A DNA stretch of 64,000 bases from Bolinopsis microptera (Eukaryota > Ctenophora > Tentaculata > Lobata > Bolinopsidae): contig NC_087078.1 in assembly GCF_026151205.1 (NCBI RefSeq), positions 9,192,675 to 9,256,674 of the forward strand, given 5' to 3'. The translations under genes were made by a program, and so were the position numbers. This document shows, in pieces, positions 10,401 to 20,982 of this stretch (within the stretch, counting starts at the first letter, position 1; each line of letters starts with the position of its first letter). The notes beneath the pieces were generated by a model. It was not told where the DNA came from. It did not search any database and worked only from the letters and a program-made list of their open reading frames with translations.

Positions 10401-13400
10401 AAAGTAAAATCAGTTATAATATCTGTAACAAACCTTAATCAAGATGGGTAGACCCCGGTCATGTAGTCCACAACACAAGATCTCTGAACGGTGTTTAGTC
10501 CCAGAATATGTTATTTTCCTTTTATGTTTCTAGGAAACTTCCGAGGTGGCACCTCCGTCTTACTGTAATGAAACTGTTGGTAACCAAGGTAACATTACCT
10601 TTTATGGTAGCATCCCGGCCCTTGCAACCCCTAGCAACTATTATATTATACGGTAATATGACTACTATAATATAAACAATTAGCAGTTCTAACCTGAGAA
10701 CAGTGTGCAGTATCTGAGAGGAGAGTCCCCGGATATAACTATCTAAGTCATCTGATTTATCATGTCCTAGAAATAGTCGATAACAGTCTATCTATTGTAG
10801 TGTTGAAGGCAGGCAGAAGGAGGGAATAGGTGTCTCCTAGTCTTTCTGATAGGTTAACCTTTAGTCCACGTGAGTCCACGCTCTACTTCACCTGGAATTC
10901 AGGATGTGTTACTGTGTAACATAACGTTATATGGTAGTGTTTGCCAAGGTAACATTACCTTATATGGTAGTGTTACTGTGGTTACATAACGTTTATAGAG
11001 GGTAGTTTTACCAAGGTAACATTACCTTATATAATATGGTTGGTTACCAAGGAAACATTAACTTATATGGTAAATATCTTTAAAATTCTGGGACCATCAT
11101 AATATTATTATCATTGAATATGATAAATAGGCTATTCATACGGACAAATTATTAGATGAGAAGGAGTTATTTTCCCTTACATGTAATACTACTACAGCTG
11201 TGAGCAGTTTCTTAGTAATTATAAAAATGGACGTTGAGCTAGACTCGCTTAGATTCCGTTCACCATCAAGGCCCAGTTACATTAGTTACCAATATTAACC
11301 ACTAGTTTACCAATAGTAACCGGTTACACTAACTAGTAAATATTGGTTATCCAGATTCCAGAATTTAGGAGTCTATTATAATAGACATATAATAATACCC
11401 GATGTTGAATAACAGATATAATACTGAATAATATCAGTATATCACCTGCATTCTGATAAACTAACTTTTGGACAGATACAGTATTAAAGTTGCCTAGAAA
11501 CTATAAGAATAATCTCCTTCATAAAGTAAAGTATTACCACTACAATCTACCAAGCCACCAGACAAGCTCAACACTTAATAATTAGCCTCGAATAAAAGAC
11601 AAGAGTAAATATCTTGGTCAGTAGTACGTGACGGGTGTAGAATAAAGCGAATGTTGTAAAGAGTAAAGATCTTATTAAGTAGTAGAAAATGAGTGTAGAA
11701 AATCATAACAAAAGCTAATTATATTCAACACTCAATATAATCCAATAAACATAAATTATATTCTCTCAATAAACGTATCTTTTTAATAATTTTATCAGTG
11801 ATATGTAATATGCAATGTAATGTTTTAAACTTGTAAAATTTGTCAGGTTTAGTTGAGATTATAGTATAACAATATCAAATACCTCCGAGCCGATTCCATG
11901 GAAATACAATTTTCAAGAAATCAAGTAAATCTCCTTGCCTGACAAGCTTTACAAGTTTTACAATAACACTCTTAAAGTAATTGTAAAAATCAATAATGGT
12001 CCCCCTTATCAGACAGTGAGACTGTAATAGTGTATAAATTATACATGATACCCTGTCTTCATAACAGTTAACAAAGCTAGACACATTAGTAGTATTCCCC
12101 CCCCCCCCCCCTGTCTTCATAACAGTTAACAAAGCTAGACAGTACACAGTATAGTAGTAGTAGTATTACTTCCCCCCCCCCCCCCCCCCAGTTACTTTAC
12201 TGTTAGTGTTATAGTCTCTCTCTTCAGACTTTTACACCCTTGTTTTATCACTAAAACATTCTAGCAGTGCAGAAGATAACACATGTCCCTCTAGGGTGAG
12301 GCAAGTGCCGTATAAAGTGTGCTGTAATGGTTATAGAGAATACTGTGTACTACAGTGTTCAGGATCATAGTATCTGCTTTAGAGATTTCTACAAAGTCCA
12401 ACATTTGTATCAGAACTAAACTGTTGGTTTTACAACTCATTTCTTACCTGTGTGGCGGAACAGGGCACACTTAATGTCCTTATATGGCATTGTGACCACC
12501 TGGTTACATTACCTAATAGACAGTGTTACCATAGCAACACTACCTTGCATGGCATATTGTGACCATTCTACTCATCCCGCCAGTTTACACCACATGAACA
12601 TTATCAGTCTACAGTGTGGGGCTAATGATAAGGTAAGATAGAGATGAGAGTTAACATATCGGGTTTCAGGGACACTTCACTGTCTGACAGCAAACGTGTG
12701 TTCAATAGTGGGGGGAGCTTTACAGTTTACAATAGAGCTCAAGATACAGTGTGTGCTCACTGTTCATGTCTACACACTCCCTGGTACACACTATTAAACA
12801 GTGGGGGGGGGGGGGGCTGTGTCTAGGTATGTCATGCCCATATATGGAGAAACCCACAATAGCAAAGCGAAAAAGTGTCAAACTTGTTCATCTGAAACGG
12901 GTTATGAAAACCAGTCTGCTAGGGTCATTGTTATGTTAATTTCCTCCAATAATACAGGTAATTATATTAAAGCAGAACAGTGCACATAGCCGTTCCTATT
13001 ACTGTTCTATTGAGTAATCTGATTAAGTTGTGTTCTGTTTATGTCTTATGACTCTTATTAGATGATTCTTTAAAGAAGATTTCTGATTTTTTCTGAATAA
13101 ACTCAGTGATGATGATGTTCTAACGAACAACACGGCAGAGGCAGTCTCTTATTGAGTGTTTGTTTATGTTAGACATAATTCTTGGCATATGGTCAGTATT
13201 ATTGTAGCTACAGAGACTTTATGAACACCCTGTAAATGAAGTATTGTGAACTATGAGATGTTATGTTTACATAGTTTTTGGAGGAAAAACAAGAGAAAAT
13301 GTAATAAAATATAGTTAAAGCTTACCCTGGATATTTTGATAGTCTTTTCTGATTATACCGTCCACTCCCTGAAACTTATCCTTTATCTGCTCCAACTGTT

Positions 13401-14431
13401 GAACTAGAACATTACTTTGGCTCTGGCAGCAGTTGTGTTGTGATGAACAGTTATACACTGAGGGGGAGATGTGTTAACTCCGATAAAGTTAGATAGTTTC
13501 GCAAGATCAATCTTCAAATAATTTAGCTAAGTGTTATTTAGAGGTTCTATGTTGAACCAGGTGTTCTTTTAATAATTTGATACGCAAAAATGAAAAGAGG
13601 GTGTGGTTTCCAGCGGTTGACATCATACTTGAACCTTAATATTAGTTTGAATCCCTCAACAATACGAATACTTGGATTCAGATGAAGTCCAACGCGATTG
13701 TTGGCCGAAGAATATAAAAGTATTTAACTTTAAGTTAAAACAATTAAAGCAATAACATCACAGAATAATTATGCTATTACTTAAATTACCAAAGCAACCT
13801 GAGTAACGTTAACGTGGCTCCTGCTATATTTTAGTTCAGCACAATTAATTATTGTATAATAAAGTTTATTTTTCTAGTTCAGTAAGTTGTCATCTGGCCA
13901 CACATGCAACTTATATTGCAATACCATTTTTTGTTCATCAAAAAAATGTCTGTGTAATTTTGCATGGCTGAAATATAACGCTCTCATATAAAATAACTAA
14001 TCGCATTTCAAATAAAAATGGATGCAGCTAACACTAGCATAACCAAAAAGTAAAACAAGAACTTACATGTTTCATTGGTGGAACAGTTAGGTAAAGGATT
14101 GCTGAATTGGGAGGTGTTGGTAAACTGGTTGGTGTTGCCGAAGGGGGTGGTGGTATAGTTTTGTGAGGTAGCTTGAGTTGCATTATGGGGAGCCGGAGGG
14201 AGTGTAGAAAACACTGGAGTCAGCAGAACTGAAAAAATACATTGATTTGAATGTCTATGATGGAGATCAAAAAATCTTTATTATGACTCTATTTTATGTT
14301 GAATAATAATATGTTACCATGACATTGTACGTAACATAATTGAATCAAAGTGTCACCATGGAAACAACGTATATTTTAGTCGTACCTGAAAAAAGTACTA
14401 CTATCGGCAGTGCGGCTCCATGTTTACACAT
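4236..14431 (-). CDS. Secreted or type I membrane protein, N-glycosylation-rich, six exons (243 aa), family unknown
   Basis: Six exons join with matching phases: 14431-14386, 14228-14067, 13457-13326, 10766-10694, 10355-10193 and 4391-4236 (stop TAA). Residues 1-23 form a signal peptide (MCKHGAALPIVVLFSV, then LLTPVFS). Residues about 24-70 are Thr/Asn/Pro-rich with several N-x-S/T sites, a stalk-like segment. A Cys cluster (CSSQHNCC) at about 73-80 follows, then helical, heptad-like sequence to about 185. Exon 6 begins CRRKRR, then a hydrophobic stretch (TLIVAGITHIADITSLITYL) and a Cys-rich end (VVCICCSKLV). Donors are GTACGA, GTAAGT, GTAAGC, GTTAGA and GTGAGT. I recognise no family. The hydrophobic segment after a basic patch could be a membrane anchor. 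Intron 5 (4392-10192) carries the 3.9-kb G-run TIR element; intron 3 is about 2.5 kb of repeats with no exon seen. Confidence 0.7.
4729..5050 (-). mobile_element. Retroelement C-terminal fragment
   Basis: One frame on the minus strand reads through about 100 residues containing VEHGSFCPLVYSVTGGSG, then FLRCKLSFIIRKLVLLCIRG. The pattern 'VEHGSF.PLV...GG...Y..V...R.(K/R)L.F.....L...RG.R' recurs at the C-terminus of metazoan retroelement ORFs in my memory. A related stretch (YSDAVGYIRKRLRFEILK) sits in this window at about 35750-35870. It lies in intron 5 of the gene at 4236-14431 and is 5'-truncated. Confidence 0.55.
5529..5651. repeat. Near-perfect 47-bp inverted repeat (hairpin)
   Basis: The left arm 5529-5575 and right arm 5604-5651 are reverse complements apart from one inserted A. 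The 28-base spacer (5576-5603) is GC-rich. It may be a foldback element or very small MITE, or an intronic hairpin of the surrounding gene. Confidence 0.85.
6868..9310. repeat. GC-rich degenerate GGAC/GGAGGAC satellite-like core
   Basis: The left part (6868-7041 and 7485-7610) is nearly pure purine: degenerate repeats of gaggaggactg and ggacgag. To the right the same register gains C and becomes gcggac/ggcggag-like and very GC-rich (about 7.8-9.3 kb). Long open frames occur in several frames on both strands, but they are low-complexity Arg/Pro/Ala/Gly strings. They follow from the lack of AT-containing stops, so I do not call them genes. The array is interrupted by the element at 7044-7476. 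Confidence 0.7.
7044..7476. mobile_element. Nested 433-bp G-run TIR element with a 44-base C tract
   Basis: The left end is a G-run then CCAATGACTACCAATGG. The right end, reversed, is a G-run then CCAATGACTACTTTTGG. The C tract at the right end is 44 bases (7433-7476). Both sides are bordered by GGACGAGG (7036-7043 and 7477-7484), a possible 8-bp duplication. Because that motif is also the host repeat unit, it could be chance. Internal copies of 'ggggactaatggggactaaa' lie near both ends in direct orientation, and 'tcgttgacgtaattc' is also duplicated. Confidence 0.65.
10912..11075. repeat. Cluster of palindromic TTACC(A/T)TGGTAA-type repeats
   Basis: Four loosely tandem copies of 'ccaaggtaacattacctt' alternate with 'atatggtagtgttacc' in intron 3 of the gene at 4236-14431. 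They belong to the family noted at 2791-2890. Confidence 0.65.
12052..12190. repeat. Tandem duplication ending in poly-C tracts
   Basis: 'ctgtcttcataacagttaac' followed by 'aaagctagac' occurs twice (from about 12052 and from about 12112). Each copy ends in a long C-run (about 12099-12111 and 12173-12189). It lies in intron 3; the rest of that intron (11080-12050 and 12200-13325) shows nothing beyond short repeats. Confidence 0.75.
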
Positions 14432-14495
14432 TATATAACAACATGATCTGTGGCACCTGGAGTAGGAGTTCCTCTGGAGGTATATTTCCAAATCA

Positions 14496-15027
14496 CATCT
14501 AGAAAGTAATACCTTCACACCTATTAGAAACGATCAGTTTATTAGAAAGTAATACCTTCACACCTATTCTTATCTTCTTATGAGGATTCGTTGCGACGCA
14601 ACAAGGCCATCGAATGAGTCGACCACCTTTGTTATTTTACTTCGGCATTACCTGCATTACAATGTAAACCAGCACTTTCAAGGAAGAGCTTTACAAGAAG
14701 CCGAAGGATCGTTCCTAAGGCCAGCAACGTTAAGGCACTATGCCACACTTTTTCGCCCGAGGCTTCGCTGTGTTGATCAAGCACAGCTCCTCATTTAACC
14801 CTCACACCCGATTTCTCGAGCATTCGGCTGAGTGAACCGTGGGGCTACATAGACCACTTCGGGATCCTTAGCAGAGCGTCAACGACGCTCACCCCACGAC
14901 TAGGCAGGCAGTGGGATTCGAACTCGCAATCTTACGATTACAAATCCGATGATCAACCAACTACGCTACCTGGCCGCTACGATCAGTTTATTAAAAAGTA
15001 ATACCTTCACAGTTCACACCTATTCAA
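14496..15027. repeat. Short tandem unit into which the SINE is inserted
   Basis: A unit of about 35 bp ('gaaagtaataccttcacacc' plus 'tattagaaacgatcagtttat') occurs near 14497, 14533 and 14993. The SINE at 14583-14975 separates the second and third copies. Confidence 0.6.
14583..14975 (-). mobile_element. tRNA-derived SINE
   Basis: On the minus strand the head reads ggccaggtagcgtagttggt (A-box-like). The B box gcgagttcgaatcc is at 14927-14914. Then follows a body of about 300 bp shared with the copy at 31392-31745: 'cccacgactaggcaggcagt' on the plus strand here corresponds to 'actgcctggtcgtgggg' there, with further agreement to 'ccgaag'. The tRNA part is too divergent to be a working tRNA. 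Confidence 0.85.
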
Positions 15028-15079
15028 AACAATCTGAAGGTTATTTTATATAAGGAACTTCAAGCATCATATATTTACA

Positions 15080-15490
15080 TCTACTGGTAATATGTATATT
15101 ATACAGTAAAACCCCGATTTATCGCAGAGTTTAAAAAGAAACATTTTCAGATACACTTTAAAAGATTCCAGTGACATGCAATTCTTAATTTCACGAGGCA
15201 GCTCATTTCATAATTTAGAGCAAACTTTCTGAAACGATCTTTCTCTAGGTTCAGTCAAATAGATAATAGTCTCTTGAGTCTTGACACCACTTTAGGGTTA
15301 GACAGGTTCCTCACAGAAGAAAATGCTAAAGCCTGACGTAAGGTAGCAAAATATAATCGTATGAATGGGATTCCTAGCACAGCTGCATTTTTCATTTTTA
15401 TCCAAATCCAATATCCATTGTCTACAGACACAAAGACATATTTGTTTCTGACCTAGCCCATTATGAATGCTGTTATTCCCATAGGAAATT
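15080..15490 (-). mobile_element. LINE C-terminal fragment
   Basis: The minus strand, with frameshifts and a stop, encodes LTEPRERSFQKVCSKL then NELPREIKNCMSLESFKVYL. This matches the '(R)SF...A...WN.LP..I....S...FK..L' ending of many CR1/L2-like LINE polyproteins. It is strongly decayed. Confidence 0.6.
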
Positions 15491-16109
15491 CTTAGACAGA
15501 TGAGGTGAAGGAGTATTATGTTGAGATCAAAGCTAAATTCCAGCTAGCGGTTGGGTAAAAGGAAGAAGGTTTATGACGGCCAGGCTGATGGTTAAACAAC
15601 AAGGCATCGCATCTACCTTATAATTAGACCCGATACACAAAATTAATATCTAGTCGTTTCCAATTCAGTGGGTCATTGGCCCAAACTCCAGGAGGTTACA
15701 AGACTTAGTAAGTTCAGGTCGAGGACAACTTTGATTAAGCATGATCCTTGGTACCAGTTATATCAGTCTTAAGGAAAAACACAATGATTATCTGTGGTTT
15801 CATCCTTATGTAGCAAAGAAACGTTCTATAAATCTTACTCCACTGGGAAGTATGAATAAATTAAATTTGTTTAATGTTGTTTTTATTCATGATTAATATT
15901 TGATAAATTTGATGAAGAAATAGTTATTTTTCCATGTAGTGTGATGATACTTTGTAGACATTAGTGATGATGTTATGTCATAATTTGTACTTTACTTTTA
16001 CTACTTTAATTCATTTGATAAACTTCCTGTGATTGCGTCACTTAGCTAATAAACAAATACAAACACTAGACTAGACCATGTATGACTTCAAATAGCCATG
16101 TGTATAACG
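15491..16109. other. No gene seen
   Basis: AT-rich sequence without a convincing exon or recognisable element. It may continue the decayed LINE at its left. Confidence 0.5.
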
Positions 16110-16322
16110 CAGTGGGCGTAACTTAGGGCCCCGCTGTGCAGGGGGGGGCGCCGGTACAACGGGGGGGGCGCAATTTTTTCCTGGACCATTATTAAAGCCC
16201 CTATCACTAAAAAAGACAAAACAACACCCGCCTTTAAATATTGTGAGTAATTTTCCCAATGTCCAATTTAATAGCGTTCGTGGCCCCGCGAACAAAAATA
16301 TTGGGAAACCCATTTAAATGGA
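16110..16322. mobile_element. Left part of a hAT-like MITE
   Basis: Starts CAGTGGGCGTAACTTAGGGC and soon reaches gctgtgcagggggggg then gcgcc. This matches the left end of the complete element at 36258-36525 (cagtggcgtgacgaagggcc ... gctgtgcggggggcgcc). The right end is missing; the large G-run element begins directly after it at 16323. Confidence 0.55.
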
Positions 16323-16594
16323 GGGGGGGGTGTCCATGTCCGTCTATGTCCGCTATGTCCTGTCCCTTTTTTGGATTCTATGGGAAACCAACGACGCTGT
16401 TATTTTTTGGGACATTGGCCGGACACGGAACGGACTTGGCGGGACCCGGACGGACAATGGCGGACCCGGACGGCCATTGGCGGACTTGGCCTGACATTGG
16501 TGACATTAAGCGACACATTGGTGGACATTAGCGGACTACACATTTTGAGGACTGAAAGAGTTACTGCAATGCGTACATGAGGGCGCGGCTGGGC

Positions 16595-18930
16595 TGAGAC
16601 GGAGGACATGGCATGAGGAGGCTGGCCTGAGGAGGATAAGGCTGAGGAGTGAGCCCTGCGGGAGGACTGCCAGAGGAGGAAGCCTGAGGCGTGCACGGGA
16701 GGCGACACGCATCAGCCCCCCCAGGCTGGCGGCGTCTCGCCGGAGGCCCCATACAGGCGGACCTAGGATGAAGGAGGAGCACAGAGGGAGGCATGCCCTG
16801 CAGCGGGAGGCGGCCACCGCCACACACGGCCACCGGCGGCGGCACATGACAGAAGGAGGAGGACTGAGGCGGGGAGTTGGCTAGCATGGAGGAAGGCTTG
16901 CAGGCGCTGCCTGAGGGCGTGGACCGGGCGCGGAGGCGGCGCGCGGCGGACCGCGTGACTCGAGGCGGCGGCGCCCCCGAGGGCCCCCACCGGCTTACGC
17001 CTCGCATACTTAGCGTTTTATGGCCCCCCTCACGCGGTCCCCCGCGGGAAATTGATAAACGGAGGCTCTACATTTAAACTATCCATACAAATTTGTACCG
17101 CGGCGACCATGGGACATTATTTCGAGCGCGCATTTTCGTAACATGCCGCGCGAATCCTTATAGATCCAGGCGGAGCCAAGGACGTCTGCATTGCGGCCGG
17201 AGCCGGGCTGACCCCGGCGAGGCAGTAGCCCCGAGGCGGAGGAGACCCGCCGGGCGGAGCACCCCAGGAAAAGGCCCCGGAGTAGGAGAGGTAGGCCTGG
17301 GGATGAGGCGCACACAGATGAGGACCTAGATGCGGAGGACAGTAGGGGCCGGCGGCGGAGGCGGAGTGTCCCACGGCGGGCGGGCGGCCGCGGGCCAGGG
17401 TATGCATTCCGGCCGCCCCCGGCGGCCCCCAGCATGCGGAGGAGGGGGCGGGAGGGCCCCCCCGGCGGCGGAGGCGGTGCCAGTGCCGGTCCGGGATCAT
17501 GGGCCTGACGATGCCAGGTCACGGCGGCGTACCAGATGCGACCTCATATTTCTGAGTGAGGCGATGCTGCGGCGGATGGCTGGGGCGGCAGGCTGCGGCG
17601 TGCATGCCCCAGCGGCTGCAGAGCTTGCGAGGGCGGGGGACGTGCGGCCTCCTCGGGCGGCCCCCGGCGTACGCGGGCGGGAGGACGGACTCATGAGGGG
17701 CGGCCATAGGCAGATCTGACGCGCGGCGCCTGCCGGGCGCCCTGGAGGGCTCGGCGGCGGCATGCCCGAGACACGGCGGAGCCCGGCTCCCGGCTGGGGG
17801 CCTAGGGAGCGGCCCCTGTTGCGTTGCGGCGGCCTGGCAGCTCCGGCTGCTGTGCGGCGTCCCCCCGGCTGCGGTCGGCCCCAGCGGGCCCGGCGGGTCT
17901 GCCCGCGGAGTCGATCAGCCGCGGAGGCGGCGGTCCGCCCGGCGGGCGGCGGTACGACTGCGGCGCTGGCTGTGCGGCATGCCAGCGCGGGTGCCCGGGG
18001 CCCCCCGGCGGATCGGCCTGCGCTCCGGCCCGCGGCGTGCCCGGCACAGGCGGCGACCAGCGCCGTGAGGCGAGCCCTGAGGCGGGGCCATCGCCCTGCG
18101 GAGGCCCAACGGCGGCGGCGTGCGGCGGTGCGGCGGCCGAGCCACGTAGGTCTGCCGGGCGGTTGGCCCAGGGCGCGGCCTTCTGTGATAATGTGGCGGC
18201 GGTCGGCCCAGCATGCCCGTCTGCGCGGCGGCCCCCCCCCGAGGAGGCCGGAGCGGCCAGGGGACGCGGCGACCGCCGGCGGCGGGCAGCAGCGGCGGGC
18301 GGCGGCCCCCGTAGGCGGAGGACTGCGGCGTCAGGGCTGCGGGGGTCGGGCTTACCAGCGGCGTGGCCGGCCGGCGGCGGCTGGCCTCCGCCACACTGGC
18401 TGGGCGGCGGCGGCCCCCGGTGCGGTCGCAGCGCCGCCGGCTGCTCCATGCGGGGGCCAGCGCCCTGCGGCGGGCCGTCGGACTGTGCTGCGGGCGTGCG
18501 GCTGCTGACAGCCACTGCGGCGGCGGCGGGGGCCACCGGCGGCGGCCCTGCGGCTGCGGCAGGCGTGGGGACTGCGGCGCCTGCTAGCGGCGGCTGCCCT
18601 ATGCGGCGGCCAGCGGGCGGCCGCGTGGGCCGCGGTCATCACGCTGCGCTGCGGCCCCCTAGGACGGCCCCCAGCGCGTGCCTTCCGCGCGGGGCGGCGG
18701 ATTCAAGGAGGAGATGCAGGCCGGAGTGCCTGGGGCAGGCGGGCGGACAGTGGCGGCCCCAAGCGATGGCGGCGCCCTTGCTGACGCATGCGGCGGCGTA
18801 CGGGGCGGATCGGCCATGCGGCTTGGTGCCGGCGGGCCGCGGTGAACTCTGCCGCACCTGGCGCCCCCGTGGTGGGAGAACGGAGGGCCGACTATACGGT
18901 CGGCGGCAGCCTCTCCCAGTACTTTCCCCA
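16595..18930. repeat. GC-rich degenerate gcggac/ggcggc core
   Basis: Dense gcggcggag/ggcggcgg-type sequence, at the extreme nearly lacking A and T (17.75-18.7 kb). Left of it, at 16420-16540, degenerate copies of 'ggacattggc' and 'ggacttggcg' form a bridge from the terminal decamers to the core. Frames of 240-376 codons are open on both strands at the same place (for example 17762-18508 plus, 17802-18536 minus). They encode Ala/Gly/Arg/Pro strings, so I treat them as artefacts of composition. Confidence 0.65.
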
Positions 18931-19144
18931 TTATATGTCCGCTCTATTTTTTAGTTACCCGTTATGCACCAACTCGGGTACCGACCGGACAACAACAAGC
19001 ATCCCCCTAAAGACCCGCAAAACTTGCACAACAATTTTTTTTTTAGCAATTTAGGTGTCCATTAATGTCCGCCTATTCCGCCTATGTCCGTCTATGTCCG
19101 CCTATGTCGTCTATGTCTGTCTATGCCGTCTATATCCGCCTAGG

Positions 19145-19208
19145 TCCGTCTATGTCCGCCTCTGTCCTGTCCTTTTTGGATTCTAGGAGACAAGCGGACA
19201 TAGACGGA
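19145..19208. repeat. 15-bp perfect inverted repeat near the element's right end
   Basis: tccgtctatgtccgc (19145-19159) and gcggacatagacgga (19194-19208) are exact complements with a 34-base spacer. It lies in the subterminal decamer array. Confidence 0.85.
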
Positions 19209-19344
19209 CGTGACACCCCCCCCCTTTTATGCTTCAAGGGGTGCAAAAAGCTGTAGGGGGGGGGGGGGGCGAGAAAAAAGTACCCGACGCGTACTGCGGT
19301 TGCGCGCTACTGCAATCAAATTAAACATGATTTTGAACCAGAAA

Positions 19345-19755
19345 CATACTTAGGAGTGGTTAAGATCCCCGATGCTCGGAAAAAGCTTAACAAGGTTTCG
19401 TATTAGCTGCCACAATCTTTACATTGAGAGGGGCCGTTACGAAACCCCCCTAGTACCAAGAGAACATCGATGGTGCACTTTTTGCTTTTTCAGCAAGGGG
19501 CTTAAACCTATTGAGGACGAAATTCATGTTCTAACTGACTGTTTACTCTACTCCTCAGTTAGAGAAAAATTTAACTTCCATCCCAAAAATATTACTGACC
19601 TAGCCGGTTTGCTATCCGATAAAACTCTAGACCCTACAAAATTTACTGCCACAGCAAGAGCAATCCATTCAATTCTCTCTGTGAACGAAAATTTTACAGC
19701 CTACTATAAGAGCCCAGATTTCCACTCAAATACTGGCCAATGCATAATGCTATAG
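19345..19755 (+). mobile_element. LINE C-terminal fragment
   Basis: The frame to the stop at 19755 has LTRFRISCHNLYIERGRY then a C-x2-C-x13-H-x4-C pattern (CTFCFF ... IEDEIHVLTDC). This is the zinc-binding end of many LINE polyproteins. The 5' part is missing. The fragment at 21715-22090 belongs to a similar type (IERGRYDKTP, CNYC). Confidence 0.65.
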
Positions 19756-19884
19756 GACCTCAAAAATAGTATTATAAAACATTTCTATTTTATCCCTACA
19801 CATTTGTAAATAACTAGAATTGTGTAACCTTAAATTATTTCAGAATTATAACTATTGTGAATTCAATAAAATAATTATCACTTT

Positions 19885-19916
19885 TGTATCCTTGTATCCT
19901 TGTATCCTTGTATCCT
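19885..19916. repeat. 8-bp tandem repeat gtatcctt
   Basis: Four perfect copies of gtatcctt/tatccttg, just upstream of the Penelope-like relic. Confidence 0.8.
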
Positions 19917-19934
19917 ACCTACACTTTAAAAGCT

Positions 19935-20640
19935 CCCACCCAAATCTATTCCGGTATTGTGTACTCTCAATGCCTTAGACTCAGAAGGATCATCAACTTA
20001 ACTGCCAAGAACGCCTCAAAGAACATCTCTTCAACCTCAAAAAAGCCTTCCTTGCTACGTGATTCCCTAGGAAAATGGTTGAGAACATAATAAGGTTCTC
20101 AATTCAGCAAGATCACTGTTACGCAAAGTTCAGACTCCTGATGACCAGACATCTTTACAGGTCTTCTAATCAGGGTCATATCTACTCATGGTAGTGATGA
20201 TGATCTGGTGTCTGTGACTAAGAAGAACACCTCTCAAGAACAAGGAGTTTCAGTGAAAGTGACACTGTTGAAACAAGCCATATGCCAAGATGCAAATGCT
20301 GCGAACTTGTCGAAGGCAGCCATGAATTCAAAGTGAACGGCAAGAAGGTTAAAGCTTCCCCTGGAAACTGCCTGAGTTACAACATCATTTATCTGTTCCA
20401 ATGTAGCTTCTGTGGAAAGGCTTACGTCGGTCGCACTACTCACTCTCTACGGGTTAGGACTGGAGAACATAGGGTCGAATATTATAAACTGTTAAATGGT
20501 GATAAGGTAGATGAAACAAGTGATGAATATAGTTTGGGCTTACATTTGATAGATCGTGGTTTTAGACAAAGGGAGGATTTGAACAACATTTTTAATGTGT
20601 CAATTATTGATAATTCTTATACAATAAAGTAATTGATAAT
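19935..20640 (+). mobile_element. Penelope-like element relic with GIY-YIG endonuclease end
   Basis: The upstream part has the C-terminal RT signature YSGIVYSQCLRLRRI. After frameshifts and a small deletion comes a 116-aa frame (20282-20632): a Cys cluster (CKCCELVEG), then NIIYLFQCSFCGKAYVGRTT and LRVRTGEHR. The IIY ... YVG ... R pattern preceded by Cys residues is typical of the GIY-YIG nuclease of Penelope-like elements. A second copy lies at 35529-36235. Compared with it, this copy lacks about 120 bases before CHMP and is not interrupted by the foreign fragment. Confidence 0.75.
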
Positions 20641-20982
20641 TCTAGTCCTAAAACTTTAGAAGTTCGTGAACATAAATATATTTAACAACTCAAGACTTTA
20701 AAACCTTTGGGAACAAACACTATAAATCCTTTTGGTCTTCCCTTACTCCTAACATCTTAATTTTAATTATATAACCGTTTTAAGAGTGTTCAGATTTTTA
20801 AAAGAATTTTGGGTTTTACTAACTTTTTACAATTTTTAGGCTTATGTCACTATACTATGTCACTATACTAAAGATGACGCCTTGCAACATTTTTGATGAT
20901 AGCCAGTAAATTGATAGTTTAATCTCAGTATTTACAACAAATCATCTAGCTTGATTGATTCAAAGGGATAATTAAATTCCTT

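Larger units (their letters stand above)
16323..19224. mobile_element. 2.9-kb G-run TIR element with GC-rich core
   Basis: The left end is GGGGGGGG then tgtccatgtccgtctatgtc. The right end, reversed, is a nine-G run then tgtcacgtccgtctatgtcc. Subterminal decamers (tatgtccgcc and variants) are repeated inside both ends. A block near the left end ('tgtcctgtccc', T-run, 'ggattcta', 16357-16380) recurs in the same orientation near the right end (19164-19185). The core from about 16.6 to 18.93 kb is extremely GC-rich. Target duplications are not clear (left flank atttaaatgga, right flank ttttatgcttc). No transposase frame is seen. Confidence 0.7.

Noticed and set aside
12435-12500. Possible exon with GTAAGA donor (DIKCALFRHT) in the gene at 4236-14431
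   Set aside because: Exons 13326 and 10766 already join in phase without it, and it overlaps a dispersed palindromic repeat.
20127-20160. Hammerhead ribozyme, sometimes found in Penelope-like elements (ctgatgac)
   Set aside because: The CTGATGA core occurs, but no matching CGAAA and stem arrangement follows, here or at 35512 and 36278.
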